In this document: positions 46,446 through 58,735 of the stretch, one piece after another | How positions within the stretch are numbered: position 1 is the stretch's first letter | Layout of the letters: each line of letters begins with the position of its first letter | NCBI GenBank assembly: GCA_017607445.1 | Contig: JAEVHH010000005.1 | Span: 2,919,001-2,983,000 of the forward strand | Direction of reading: 5' to 3' | Length of the DNA stretch: 64,000 nucleotides | Source: Histoplasma ohiense | Lineage: Eukaryota; Ascomycota; Eurotiomycetes; Onygenales; Ajellomycetaceae | Position numbers and translations under genes: made by a program | The notes under the pieces: generated by a model | Database searches by the model: none | Told to the model about the DNA's origin: nothing | Seen by the model: the letters and a program-made list of their open reading frames with translations, nothing else

Positions 46446-49248
46446 CTTGTGTATGCTAAGGTGTGCCGGTATGTAAACAATATGGCAAGGGGAAATGTCA
46501 GGAAAAATAAGGATCGCGAGAGCTATCGAAGCTATTCGTCTTGAAAACCGTGTGATAGATGCAAGTATTCGGAGATAGGCACAAGTTCTTTTTCTTGTAT
46601 GGAGAGATGATGCCAGGCGAACGATAAAAAATATCAATATGAGTAGCAATGGATGATAAAACTATGGCTTTCCAGAGCCTATAGATATGGAATTTTGACA
46701 AGCGAGGGTAGGATCGGAATGAAATAGAAAATTTATTAAGGCTGGTTCAAAAAATTAGAGGAGGGAGACAAAAGAAGTTTGAAATGAAACTTGAAAGGCA
46801 ACAGAATAGGAAACTCGTGAAAGAGAGAGAAAGGAGGAAAAGAGAAAACTTTTTCAGTTTGTTGATTGACCGCTGTGAACGATAGAAAACGAGATGGAGC
46901 GTGGTTTCCATGCTTCTTTTATATCCAAAGATCCGGTTGATTGATTGCCTTGTCGAACGATGTGATGTCGATCATATCGTCTAGACAGTTCCTTTTGGCT
47001 TTTCTTAGAGAGCTGTCCCATAATCGACAGTCATCTAGAATCACGGTATCGAGGAGCTACAGAGCTTTTGATCCATCACCAGGGTAGGGCAGCCCGTTTG
47101 AGGTCTGAAGATGCGCCGCCATGGCCAATCAGGGGCCTGAATGGTTTGCAGGCACCAAGCCCCGGTCCCTATGTTGTGGTTGGGGACGGGAGGAGCTCTT
47201 AAAAATAGTAAACGTACGGCTTGAAGCGCCCGAACGCAAACCCGAAGTTTGGAGTCAAGAGGCAGTAACCAAAGTCCCGGCGAGGCGCCGCCTGCTGAGG
47301 ACATCCTGATCATTGCCATAGCTCGGTCCTATGAACCCCACCATAGCGCGTAGTGACACTCTTAGCAGTGGAATCCTTGTACCGACCACAAATCAAAAGC
47401 CAAACAACCACATTCAACCAGGGGGTTCTGAAGCACCGAAACTATCATCATGATATATTCTTCGGCCTTTCCAATACAAGCACTCTCTCTTCGTTTAGAG
47501 GTGAGATATTTTTATCCGAGGGCATTCAATTCGCCCTACTGTCCTTATTGTTGACCGACAAAAAAATGAAATAGAACTGAGTCAGAGATCTTTGAAAAAG
47601 TGGGCCGAGTTTGGAATTTAGCTGAAACTGCCTCTTCAAGAGTGATACCCCCCGGCATTTCTTTGCTGGGTCCTCAGGTTTCAGTTTTTCTTTCATATTA
47701 GTTGTTTGTTTGGATTTTCGAAACGGTCTAGCCTCGGAGAAGCTCTCAGTTAGTTGAAGCTTGGAGCGATATGATGTGGACTCACCAACAATGAGTGGTT
47801 TTACACCTCGAACAAAATTTGATAATTTCATGTTCAGAATCAAAGTTCGCAGATTGCAATTACACTTCTCAACAGGTCTTTTCGTGGAAATTGTACTTAC
47901 CAGAAACGATGAGATCAAAGTAGATAAATCTTGATTAACTATAAGGCCACCCGTGGAGCTTGCTGCTCAAGCGTTGTGCGCAATTAGTATCCATCCCATA
48001 TGCATTCGCTCCATTTTTGGGGTGGTGGAATCCGTTGTAGTTATCTGGTAGAATTTATGTGAAGGTGTATTGCCGAACAATATATTTGCATCTAGAGCCT
48101 AAACAACTTTGATGCAGCGATTTTATCGCAATGAAGTGAGAGAATGCCACGACAGATGTAGATTCGTGGGCTGTGGCAAAAACAGAGACAGGTCGAGTAT
48201 ATCAAATTAACCCCCTTATCGAGCATTTGGAGAAGAGTGGAATGATACCTTGTCAAACACAATTACAATGACCCAACTCACCTGATAACTGCTATATTTC
48301 ATTCATGGATAAAACTTCTTGCCCGCGGTCAGCTCTTCTTACCTCTTTCTCAATCAAACCCTATGATCTTATCTGTAGCTAAGAAGAGAACCACTGAAGT
48401 CAATAAACAGAGGATTTTGGTTTGAATCGAGAATCTGGCTGCTTCGTCATGATGATATTTCTAGAATATAAATCTAGCAGCAAAATGTCTTTTTTTATAC
48501 ATGTGGCTTTCAAAGACGATCATTCATTTCACGATGAGCCACGAGTTGTGAGAAAAACCTTCTGAATTGGCTTGTTGTATTGCTCACTCTGGCACATGTT
48601 CCATCTGGTGAGCAATCTGCAGTTTATCAGAGCTCTTCAGAGAAACGTCCGAAGAGTATATATAACTCATTGGAATTGGGGATACTTATTTCGCGGGACC
48701 CTTGATAGAGCATCATACAACAGGTTTCATGGGTATGCAGCTTTTCCACGCACAAAGGTGGATGAAAATATCCTTTTCCATCAAAATAAAGAGTGTTGTA
48801 TATTTTGTTGATCACCAATGTTCAATTTGATTGAAAGCAATGAGGATGATTAGCTTCAGTTTCAAGGATCCCAAGGATGAACACCATATCCAACCATCAA
48901 TATATCAATGATCCCTAGGTCGACAGTACATGATTCCATGTTCCCGATATGGAGGATGTTTCAAGCATCGCTCAGCTGGATGGAATTGCTTCCTTTCCAT
49001 CTTACCAGTTTGAGAGTTGTGGCAAACAAAAGTCTGGGGTCACTCGTGGAAACGCTGCACTTGCTGTTCACCATCCACAGACGCCAAGCCAGTCACTAGC
49101 ATTTCCGGCTAGCGTTGCCGCGGGAAATAAAGTTAATCCGACCCAATAAAAAACGCTCGATCTCGATCTTCGAGAAAGCGAACACAGCGCTGCACCACGA
49201 GGTTGCCAGTCTGTTGTCCAGCACCGCTCTCTCCTCGGTGTCTTCTTG
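46446..49248. other. 2.8-kb intergenic region
   Basis: This separates the MARVEL-like gene (-) from the RNase gene (+). The frames are short and I recognise none. The right part (about 49100-49248) should be the RNase promoter and leader. No TE or tRNA signature is seen. Confidence 0.55.
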
Positions 49249-52200
49249 ATGATGCTATCTTCTCCAGCGCGGCTGAGAAGTTCTTTATCTGCCTCTAGAA
49301 ATGTACAAAAATTGCGGACTCGTGTCTGCCTCTGGGCATTACACAAGCCAGCGCTACGGTCAAGTGCGCTACAAATAACCTCGTTTTCAAATGCCAGCGC
49401 TGAGAAATCATATCTACGATATGCTCCCCGGTCGTACCGTCGAGGTTTCCACCACTCTGAATATGTATGTAGTGTTTCGCTCATCTAGTAAGAGCAAGGC
49501 TGCTAATTTCTATGTAAGGTTTCTTCCTACTCTTCGAACGCCCTCCGGGAATCGTTGCTCAAAACCGAGATATCGCAAGCCGAACTACAAGGAGATGGTG
49601 ATATATACGACTATCTTCGCAAATGGCAGCAAAGGAACCAGCACTTGATCAATGAGATGGATCCGATCCAGGTGCCTGGCGATGGAAACAACAGAACAGC
49701 TCTTAAAGGTGATATGTTGAAAGACGGAGTGGGGAGCCAGGCTGACAATATTGATTTATTTGACATGGATGAATACCGCCACTCTCTCGATGAGGATGCG
49801 GGCTCGCGCTTTCTCCAACCTGGAGACTTGGTTATACTCAAATCGTGAGTCTTCCACCGTGTTATCTATAATATTGTTCAAGAGCTCACACAAACTAGAG
49901 AATCAAGTTTTTCAGATGGTCAGCTGGCAATATACGTACGGTCATTGGAAATGCAGCATCATTTTTATACAATGAGAGGGAAATGGCGCTCTACAAGCCT
50001 CACCAAAACGGAATTTATCGCTAGCAAGGTGGCGACACTAGATATGTTGAAAATGCTTTTGCCCTACTTTCCATCACGCAGAGTCGAAAAGGCCGCTCTG
50101 TCCCAGTTAGGAGAAGAGGGCGGTGTTCCACGCCCTATCGGTGCTCACCTCATTGAGTTAATGATGGGCTTCAGTGCTGAAGCAGAAGTATTCCATCGCA
50201 CTCATGCAATCGCTTTGAACGACTTATACAATAAACTTGTTGCTGATGAGCATATTCCCATAATGACCCTAGATGAAATTGCAGAAAAGGCTCTTGGACT
50301 TGATCCTTCCCAATTGGCAATCCCACAGAGATGGGCTGTTCAAAGAGCAATAGGTCGCCTATCATTTTTCATCACTCCTAATAAGATTGGACCATTCACT
50401 GAATCATATACCATTCGTCCGAAAGATGAAGCCAAGAAAGTCGCCACAGTCATTCGCTGGACTCGAGAATACCAGAATCGGATGAAAAAGCTCTCCTTAG
50501 GGGAAACCGTACTTGACAATGGTAAACATCCGATAGAGATGTTTATTCTGAAGGCCCGACGAATCATTCACAAAAGCCGACAGTCTAGATCGCCAACAAT
50601 GGTTTTCTCAGTAGGGCCAAGTGCGAAAAAAAAGTTAGCTTCTGTTGATGAAAATGGAAGTTCTTATTCCAAAGATGAAATCGAAACATTTTCTGAAACG
50701 GACAAAATTATTCTTGATTACTTTCGCATGTGGATGCTTCCTCCCTGTCTCATGACGGCTGGGACTTTGAGCACATCGGGTTCTACTATCCTTCGCGCCA
50801 TCGGCCTCTACAACGACTTGCGTTTGACGCCGCCAACAGGGTATTTGTTTTTGCAAGAAATGGGTGTCCTTACTCCCTGGGAAAATCTCCACGTCCTTTA
50901 CGAACAACTGGCACTTCCTGGCCATGGAATTTCCCGAACTGCAGACATGATAGAGGAGGAATCCAACAAATTCTGCGAAAATCTTGGACCAGACAACCTT
51001 TCAGATACGATGAAGGCTCTAAGGAAGGACTGGGGTGATCTTCCTGTCTTCTGTGTCGATGATGTTCACGCGGCAGAAATCGATGATGGGTTTTCCGTCG
51101 AGCCTATTCCCGGTTCTGATGATACATACTGGGTTCATGTTCATGTTGCCAACCCGTCTGCGTTTGTCCCTCCCGATCATATAGTTGCTAAAAGAGCCGC
51201 CGAATTCAAGAGATCGTTTTACTCCCCCGAACGAGTCTATTCCATGCTACCTCCAGCTCTCGTCCACAAATATTTTAGTTTGGCTCCTGGTCGCCCAGCT
51301 TTAACTTTCAGTGCGAAGATTAACATGCTGGGGGATATACTTGAAACCAACATAACTAACGGATATGTCAAGAATATAATATACGTCACGCCAAATAAAG
51401 TCCGAAAACTTTTTGGTATTAATAGAGAGGAAGCTCCTTCCCTGACTATATCCTTCGACGGCAGATTGCATGAGCAACGTCCCGAAGAAGCTCAAAATGA
51501 TATCCGTGACGAGCACAAATCAACTTTCTATACATTAGAAAAACTAATGGCCGCTCGCCGTGAGAAACGAGTGGATAAAGGTGCTCTAGAATTTCTATCC
51601 CGCCGAAAGTCCCAACCAAGAATATATGGCGGAAGAGATCGAAATTCAATGCATTCTGTCGATAGAGCCATTGCATATCATTATACTGGAGATCCAGCGG
51701 TTCACTTCAACAATATAGTAACTGACCCATTTGAGATGATGGAATCAACAAAGGAGGATCTTGTCAACCACGTCATGGTACTGGCTGGCGAGGTTGCTGG
51801 CCAATGGCTCAAGGACCGGCAAGTCCCAGTAGTTTTTGCTGGTACGTGGTATCACCCAGAATACTCGCCGTTCGTGAGGGATAGCACATCAGCAGAAATA
51901 TCCAACTCATTCCATCTCGGGCTTCCAAGATCCTTTTCATCCTCGACTCCAACACCTCATGTGTCACTTGGGGTTGATCAATACGTGAGGTGCACAAGCC
52001 CACTCAGACGATATACCGATCTCATTGCCCATTGGCAAATAGAAGCAATTCTTCGCCAGCAGGCAAATGAACCATTATCAGTCTCCATGCCTGAAATTCC
52101 CATGGAGAACCTCCCGTTCAAAAAAGCAGATATTGATCAATATATAGCTCGCTCTGATTGGCAGAATTGTCTAAAGACTCAAGCACAAAACCGTTGCCGT

Positions 52201-52533
52201 GACTTCTGGATCTGCCAGGCTCTTTTCCGGTCCTTTTATTTCAATGCGGCAAAACTACCACAGACTTTTCAGTGTATCATTCAGGGCGAGAACTTTGATA
52301 CGCCGTGCGAATTTGGTGCTGATTGGGACGAATACTACGGTAGACTACAACCATTCGATTTACAGTGTGTAGTCACCCATAGCAAGACAGCTTCACCCAT
52401 GCAAATAGGTGATCTAGTGGATGTGGAACTTGTGTCAATTGATATGTACTCTCTTCGAGTGACTGTTAAGTTTTCTCGTCATGTCAAACGTCCGGAGAAC
52501 GGTGAGCTTGCATCGAGAGGAATAATTCTTTAA
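49249..52533 (+). CDS. DSS1: mitochondrial exoribonuclease, RNase II/R family (Dss1/Cyt-4-like)
   Basis: Three exons, join(49249..49464, 49519..49844, 49899..52533), 1058 residues. The start is one of two adjacent ATGs and opens an Arg/Ser-rich, acid-free leader (about residues 1-50) typical of mitochondrial import. Intron 1 has a GCTAAT branch site before its TAAG acceptor. The RNB catalytic domain spans about residues 545-900. CVDDVHAAEIDDGFS is the metal-binding signature; its second acidic position is Glu, as I recall it in Dss1/Cyt-4 relatives. Other RNB blocks are HVHVANPSAFVPP, SPERVYSMLPP and CTSPLRRYTDLIAHWQ. The C-terminus ends in an S1-like fold. The family degrades RNA 3' to 5' in the mitochondrial degradosome and is needed for intron and rRNA maturation. 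It is probably essential for respiration. Confidence 0.9.
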
Positions 52534-53403
52534 CTCAGCTTTACGAACCGGTCTAAACGGCGGTGCAACATCGGTACACCAGGATTTGTATGCGGGCAAG
52601 TAATGAACATATCTGAACAGGATTGCCCGGGCTTGTTCTGTTCGCCTCCTACTCTGACGAGGTCGAATATAGCAATCTGTATAATAATACCAAATATATC
52701 GGATGCTCGGGATTTGGTTGCAACAGGCACGGGAGTTTGGATTTTTGAGCCATTTAGAAGGTAGTTCTTGTATCAATAGATGGACTGTATACGATATTAA
52801 TTAATTACTCATAGAATCAATGTGATGATGGTTGGTTGCCATTGTCAGCCAGCCTTCCAACAACTTACATACCTCAGGAGTGACAACTGAAACTCTGCTG
52901 TTCCATTCACAGGAAATTCGAGCCATTATAGCGTAACCATCATTGGATTTAGTGTGGTGGGGGGCCAGCATGAGTAGAGGATTCCTGGTAACTAAATGTA
53001 AATAGAGTGAGTCGTAGGTTATTGTATGTATGTACATGTACATGTACATACATTAAACAGACTGGAGATTGATTTTGATTTTGATTTTAGTCCTTTTTCC
53101 CCTTAGGAAAGAGTTCTTAGAAGTTATTAGTGATAAAAGCATTCTCTTGTATTAGCATCGGACACGTATAGTTATTTCTAACATCGCGGAATGAAGTCAT
53201 ATTTTTGATATGCCGTTGGAATAGTTGGTTAGTATCGAACCATTGGCTTAACTACTACTCAAGAATGACATCATCCAATTTGGGAGACAGAAAGCCATTT
53301 CTCTCATCTCTTCTACAGTCCTCCGTATGCTCACCCGTACATAAAACCAGGTCATTTACATTTACTCTCTTCGATAGCTTTTCTGTCATCTCATCCCACA
53401 AAC
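52534..53403. other. 870-bp spacer with long palindrome
   Basis: This lies between two co-directional genes. It holds a 28-bp palindrome at 53026-53053, GATTTT tandem units near 53068-53088, and no gene. The SDR promoter is the right half. Confidence 0.6.
53026..53053. repeat. 28-bp perfect palindrome
   Basis: The half ATGTATGTACATGT (53026-53039) is followed at once by its reverse complement (53040-53053). It is the longest member of the TGTACA palindrome set. It lies 351 bases before the SDR start. Confidence 0.9.
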
Positions 53404-54390
53404 ATGACTGCCGTCTTCCGTCCATATGCAACCGCTCTGATTACAGGCGGGGGCAGCGGGATAGGATTCGCTGTAGCCCAGCTCTGCCGCTCGCATGGCA
53501 TGAACCTCATTCTAGTAGATATCCACGCCGAAAACTTAGCCTATGCCCATACGATCCTGGGTGACACCCCCACAGCTAAGACACTCACGCATGTCATGGA
53601 CGTCGGTGACCTGGCTTCCTGGGAGTACCTGTCTCGGAAAGTCGGGGAGACGTTTCCTAACGGGGTGGATTTGTTGATGCTCAATGCGGGCGCAAGCTTT
53701 AAGCCGAGATCCCCTGAGATGCCGTGGGGAGATCCGGAATATTTCCAGAAGGTCTGGTTTCATATTCTTCCTCAGTAGCTTTCTATTCGCGGGGTCCATT
53801 GTGGAGGCCCTTCTGCTAATTCGATATACATATGCATACACATACCCTAGACATTTTCAACCAACATCATGGGCGTCGTGAACGGGCTCTCTGTATTCAT
53901 CCCGGTAGTTACTGCCTCAGCCGACGAGCCGCGAGCCATCATCCTCACTGGCTCAAAGCAAGGTATTACAAACCCGCCAGGCAAAAATCCAGCATACAAC
54001 GCTAGTAAGTCTGCCGTGAAATCCCTTGCAGAGCATCTCAGTCACGATCTTCTCCCAAACAAGAATGTTTCTACACACCTCCTGGTTCCTGGCTGGACAT
54101 ACACTTCCATGACCGGAAATACCGGTGTGGAGCCCGATGCCAAAAGACCAACGGGTGCATGGCTGCCCGAGCAGGTTGCAGGGTATTTGTATGACAAGAT
54201 GGGCAAGGGTGAATTTTACATCATTTGTCCTGACGACGAGGTCTCGGAGTCGCTTGACCGGGCAAGAATAGCATGGGCAATGGGGGATATTATCGAGCGC
54301 CGCCCGGCTTTGTCTAGGTGGAATAGCATGTGGAAGGATGTCGCGGCGAAGTGGATCGAGAGGGATGCTGAGGTGAAGAGAAAGTCGTAG
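53404..54390 (+). CDS. short-chain dehydrogenase/reductase
   Basis: Two exons, join(53404..53751, 53851..54390), 295 residues. The classical SDR pattern is complete: the nucleotide-binding glycine motif TGGGSGIG (residues 14-21), an acidic residue after beta2 (LVDIHAEN) that favours NAD, LNAGA in the middle, and the catalytic S151, Y165 and K169 (AYNASKSA). The intron starts with a less common GTCTGG donor, carries a TGCTAAT branch site, and ends CCCTAG; it restores the expected K-TFSTNIMG junction. The substrate is unknown. The C-terminal tail is rich in Lys/Arg/Trp. It is probably cytosolic, since no leader is visible. Downstream lies an unassigned spacer of 0.9 kb. Confidence 0.87.
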
Positions 54391-55299
54391 ACGGGCGTGG
54401 TCCAACTTTTGCAATTGAAACAGAATCAATCTTGTTATGTTCTGCCAGGTTATTGCGGCCATGTTGAATGGAACTCCGTAGTCGGAAAGCAGATATGAAT
54501 GAGGGATTTGGAATATTCGTGGGTGTAACAATGTGAAAACACGGTTGTATGTATATGGATATCAAACAAATACTCCATTCTGCGCCATAAAATTCACTAT
54601 GAAAACCTGGCGTCAAGGATTTACACTGGAGATACGCCGAGCTGTTTTCGCTTCTCTTGCCAATACAGGATCCGAGGTTGATGTCTTCCTCTTGTCGCTC
54701 ATACCGCTGTAGCGCTCCTGAACCAGGGGCTGAGCAGTATGCAATGGCCCCCCAAGCAGTAATTATTATTAATTTTTTTTCGAAGGGGTAATAGCATAAA
54801 AGGAAAGAAAACAAGATGAGAATTCTAAGTCTCAAGGGAAAATCCAGCCACTCAACATAGGTCATATATATTTTATCGTACAATGCAATTTAACAATGAA
54901 AAGGTGGCTTTCTTCAGGAAATCCATCCATGGCCAACCGCTCAGTCGGTTTCCATGCGCGTGCATTTACAAATGTTTCGTCATGGGACAGAAGGTCTGTT
55001 GACGGGTGACATATTTGTTCGCACGGTTTGGGAGAGTTTGTGAAAGCGGGCGAAAACGTGGTTCGATTACAATCTGGAGTGAGGAGATGTTAGAAAGAAC
55101 CGTACATAGAGAAAGATGCATCTTTCGGCAGAGGGATATGATGCCGATATTGGCTTTCTCAGAAATTTCGACCCTTCACCGACGGTTCGAGCATTTGTCC
55201 CCCTTTGTCTCTGTGCAATGCAAATATGAATTGGGAAAAGGTATAAAATAGCAGCACCATGAATTCAACCACCGTGACCCGAAATTTCCGCGGATAGAC
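54391..55299. other. convergent 3' spacer
   Basis: This lies between the SDR (+) and Tom6 (-) genes. The frames are short and unlike known proteins, and it probably comprises two 3' UTRs. Confidence 0.55.
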
Positions 55300-55581
55300 T
55301 TACTGAGGAATAAGCAGCTCACTCAGACTGCTATGCAAGATTGCGACGGCGGCCTAAAGCGATGATTTATTTGTTAGCCGAAGCTCAACTTCATAAAATG
55401 TCCAAAGGCGCTCTGCGTCTTATTCCGCTGAAGGAAAGCTCACCCCGAATACCAGCACGCTTCTCACAATGGATGCATTATCAGGAGATGTGATGGTGTG
55501 GTAGATTTGAGAAAGACCTGAATCCGGCTGCCGCTTCTTCACTGGGCCGGATTGTACGACGACGCGTTGCTTGGGAGCCAT
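55300..55581 (-). CDS. TOM6: Tom6-like subunit of the mitochondrial import (TOM) complex
   Basis: Two exons on the complement, join(55300..55353, 55444..55581), 63 residues, below usual gene-finder limits. The protein starts MAPKQRVVVQSGPVKKRQP (basic cytosolic part), continues LSQIYHTITSPDNASIVRSV, and ends with a single tail-anchor segment (VLVFGAAVAILHSSLSELLIPQ). This order and the SPDNA/VRSV stretch fit filamentous-fungal Tom6, a small stabiliser of the Tom40 core. The intron has a GTGAGC donor and a CTTTAG acceptor. The stop TAA lies within CAGTAAGT, a perfect splice donor context, so an alternative longer C-terminus is conceivable; the short form matches the expected size. It lies head to head with the CTNNBL1-like gene, 385 bases away. 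Confidence 0.75.
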
Positions 55582-55966
55582 GTTGTGTGATGTATCGATT
55601 ATGGGGATGGAGGAGGAAATTTCTTTGGTTGGGAGCGTTGTTAATATCGTAAAATAGTGGAGAGCAACCAGTCATGTAGAAGTAAAGTAGTTCGTGAAAA
55701 AAATCTTTGAAAGCTCCTGTCCGCAACTGCATGGGTGGCATGTGTCGGGTGACGTAGTTTCAAAGCTACAGAGTTTCAACTTGCTCGGTGCAGGATAAAC
55801 AATATAGGAGATGCACAGCCAATGCCCTGCATTTTGTTGACTTTTTACTTACCAGTGCTGTTTCATGCTATTTAACTTCTCTCGCATATTGTGATACATC
55901 TTTGAAGTTTAGCTCCTCAGTTCATCTCCATGCTTTTCAGCTATCTCCAGCTCTTCAATATTTGCT
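55582..55966. promoter_or_regulatory. divergent promoter between TOM6 and CTNNBL1-like gene
   Basis: A 385-base region shared by two genes that point away from each other. No specific sites are recognised. Its short length suggests a bidirectional promoter. Confidence 0.5.
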
Positions 55967-58321
55967 ATGGCCAACATAGATGATCTATTCAAGGTATTTA
56001 ATTCGTTTGAAGAACTCAAAACCAGTCTGCTAAAAATTGAATAGAAACCATTATTGCCGTCTAAACGCAAATCTGAACCGTTACGAGATGCCAGTATGTA
56101 CCCCTCAATCGTCTTTTCGCCCCAATCTTATGAACACTCGAATAGGGCTGAGTTTCAAACCATTGAAAATGTTTTTTTCTCAGGCACACTTTATAAAAGC
56201 GCGAAGGTGGATGCCAACGGAGATGTGAGCAGTAATCGGGCGACTGCCGTGGAGGACGATTTTGACGAGCAAGATGAAGCTGGTCCCGAACTCCCACCAG
56301 ACTTCAACCCAGACGAGGATATCCCGGATGACGAGGAAGGGCGATTTTTCGGTGGTGGCATATCGCGGGACACGGCTGGTGCATTGGACTTCGTTGAAAA
56401 ACTAGACCAAGGAGATACTGGGGTGAGCATAACAGAATCTGACTTTTTGTCGCTGCTTGTTGGAATGCGCTCAGAGATAGCAAGCTAATATGCACACTCC
56501 GGCCTGAATTATAGCCGGAGAAAGTCGACTCCGCTTGGTTACGACGATTGGCAGTAAATTTCGAGAAGAGGATATCTAAGAATGCAGAACTTCGCGCTAA
56601 GTTTGAGAATGAACCTCAAAAGTAGGTGTACTTCATTTGCCGCTTCCATTCCGTCACGTTGCAGGCTTTTATGCTAATGAAACATCGGTTAGATTTATGG
56701 CGTCCGAAGCAGACCTCGATGCAGATATCAAATCACTTTCGATCCTGTCGGAGCACCCAGATCTTTATGAAGAATTTGCAAATTTGGGTTGCGTTGGTTC
56801 TCTGGTTTCATTATTGTCGCACGAAAATACGGATATAGCTATTGACGCGATCGAGATTCTTGGGGAATTGACTGATGAAGATGTTGAAGCTGAGCAGGAA
56901 GAGTGGGATTTTTTGGTCAATGCTATGGTAAGGCACAATTGACGATTTCGCATATGCCGCTATTTACTGATAAATATATATCTATTTTAAGGTGGACGGG
57001 GATGTTATTGCCCTCCTGAGTCAAAATCTTGCGCGACTTGATGAGGACAACGATGCGGACAGAGCCGGAGTTTATCATGTCATGAGTAGGTTTTTAACAA
57101 CCCTAAAACAAGAGCTCTTCCAAAAGTTAACCCTTGTCCCACAGGCGTTCTTGAGAACCTCGCATCCCAATTGCTCATTGCCGAGAAAATCGGACAAGAT
57201 ACCGACATGGTAGCCTGGCTGAAAAATCGAATCCAGAAGAAGGAAAAGCCAGTGACCCAGAATAAGCAGTTCGCGGCCGAGATTCTAGCAATCTTGGTTC
57301 AATCATCCACCGAAAACCGGCAACGTCTCATAGAAAAAGATATGGTAGATGTCTTGTTGCAGTTGCTGAGTGTATACCGAAAGGTGGACCCTGAAAAGGA
57401 CTCCGACGAGGAAGAATATGTTGAGAATCTTTTTAATTGCCTTACGTGTTTGGTGGATGAAGATGAGGGGAAATCAAAGTTTATAGCTGCGGAAGGTGTG
57501 GAGCTAGCGCAGATTATGTTAAGGGAAGGCAAAATGAGCAAGTCAAGGGCGTTGCGAGTTCTTAATCATGCCGTTTGCGGGAAAGGTGGAGCCCCTGTTT
57601 GTGAAAGGCTTGTCAATGCTGGTGTGCTAAGCACTATATTTGGGATGTTCATGAAAAAGGTATGCATCCGATTTATGGAATTTTCCTTTCGAAACTAATA
57701 AAGCTAATGCCTATTCAGCAAGATCACCGATCAATAGAGCACCTGTTGGGAATATTTTCTTCGCTTCTACGACTACTTCCTTGGGACTCTTCTAATCGGA
57801 TACGGACGCTTGCAAAATTCATGGAGAAAGACTATGAGAAGATCAAGAAGCTGATTAAACTGCGACGGGAATATGCGTCGAAAGTTTTAGCAGTTGATCA
57901 GGTAATTGATCAAGAACGGAAACCTATGAGCTCGGATGAGCAAGAGCTCATGGCGAGTGAATGGCTCTCTCGACGCCTGGATGCTGGGCTCTTCTGCTTG
58001 CAGGTACGCAAACGCTACTCTCAAGCCCCTTGCTCAGAGGTTTCGCTAACGCAAATAGAACATTGATGTCATATTAGCATGGCTGGTGGCAGAAGATGAC
58101 GGAGCGAAGGTAAAGATTAAATCTCTGCTCTTGGAGCAAGATGAGGATTTAGGCGTTATCAAGGCCACATTGCAGGGTATGTAAAACAAAGCGCCATTCT
58201 CCCGAACGGTTACACCAATATCTAACTTCTGATTTTAGAGCAAATAAACGACCTTGACGAAACATCGGCTGATGAACTGGACACAAGGGAAATGCTTGGG
58301 ACATTGCTACAATTCCTATGA
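55967..58321 (+). CDS. ctnnbl1: beta-catenin-like protein 1 (CTNNBL1), spliceosome-associated
   Basis: Ten exons: 55967..55993, 56045..56093, 56184..56422, 56515..56621, 56693..56927, 56992..57085, 57145..57659, 57719..58003, 58059..58176, 58239..58321; 583 residues. Phases agree at all nine introns. Residues 10-30 include a KRK basic patch (nuclear signal). An acidic stretch (DDFDEQDEAGPELPPDFNPDEDIPDDEE) follows. From about residue 110 the ARM-like repeats align with human CTNNBL1: KNAELRAKF, KFMASEADLD, VDGDVIALLSQNLARLDE, LLQLLSVYRK, RRLDAGLFCLQ. The human protein binds the Prp19/CDC5L complex and some antibody-diversification enzymes, so a splicing role is likely here. The intron density is the highest in the window. 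Confidence 0.9.
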
Positions 58322-58412
58322 TAACCTTTTATATATATCTAGATAGATTATTAATGAATGTAATATTTTATGATATCGTGCTTCGCACCTTTGATTTGTT
58401 TGTTATCAGTAA

Positions 58413-58428
58413 ATTATCACGTGATAAT
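58413..58428. promoter_or_regulatory. 16-bp palindrome with central CACGTG E-box
   Basis: ATTATCACGTGATAAT is an exact palindrome: an E-box flanked by GATAA on both strands. It lies 92 bases after the CTNNBL1-like stop and about 308 bases before the RPB2 ATG. It suits a bHLH (Cbf1-like) or GATA-factor site in the RPB2 promoter. Binding is inferred. Confidence 0.5.
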
Positions 58429-58735
58429 ATCGGACATAAAGTACACTAGTATATATTTAGTTAGCGCAAGTGGTGGATCTGATCTCGAAGCTCGCGGTTG
58501 GGAGCTGGTGAATTTTATCAACTTCACCATTCGCAGTCTCTGTTCATTCTCTCTGCTAGGCTATACTCTAGTGTTCCGCGTCAACCACTACCCTGGAATT
58601 GTTACTGCGATATTCAATTTGCGAACAGATGGAATAAAGCTTTTCCCGCCCAGTGAGAGCTTCAAACTGCCCACTCCAACTCCTCACGTCCTGCGCTTCT
58701 CCGCAAGCAACCACCCTACTGAGATCTCGTCCAAC

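Noticed and set aside
47041..47309. Two overlapping short frames on opposite strands
   Set aside because: Neither has a motif or homology I recognise, and the region is intergenic between the MARVEL-like and RNase genes.
58370..58735. 122-codon in-frame extension of RPB2
   Set aside because: An ATG at 58370 is open into RPB2, but the extension lacks any RPB2-like residues. The protein from 58736 already begins exactly where known RPB2 proteins do.
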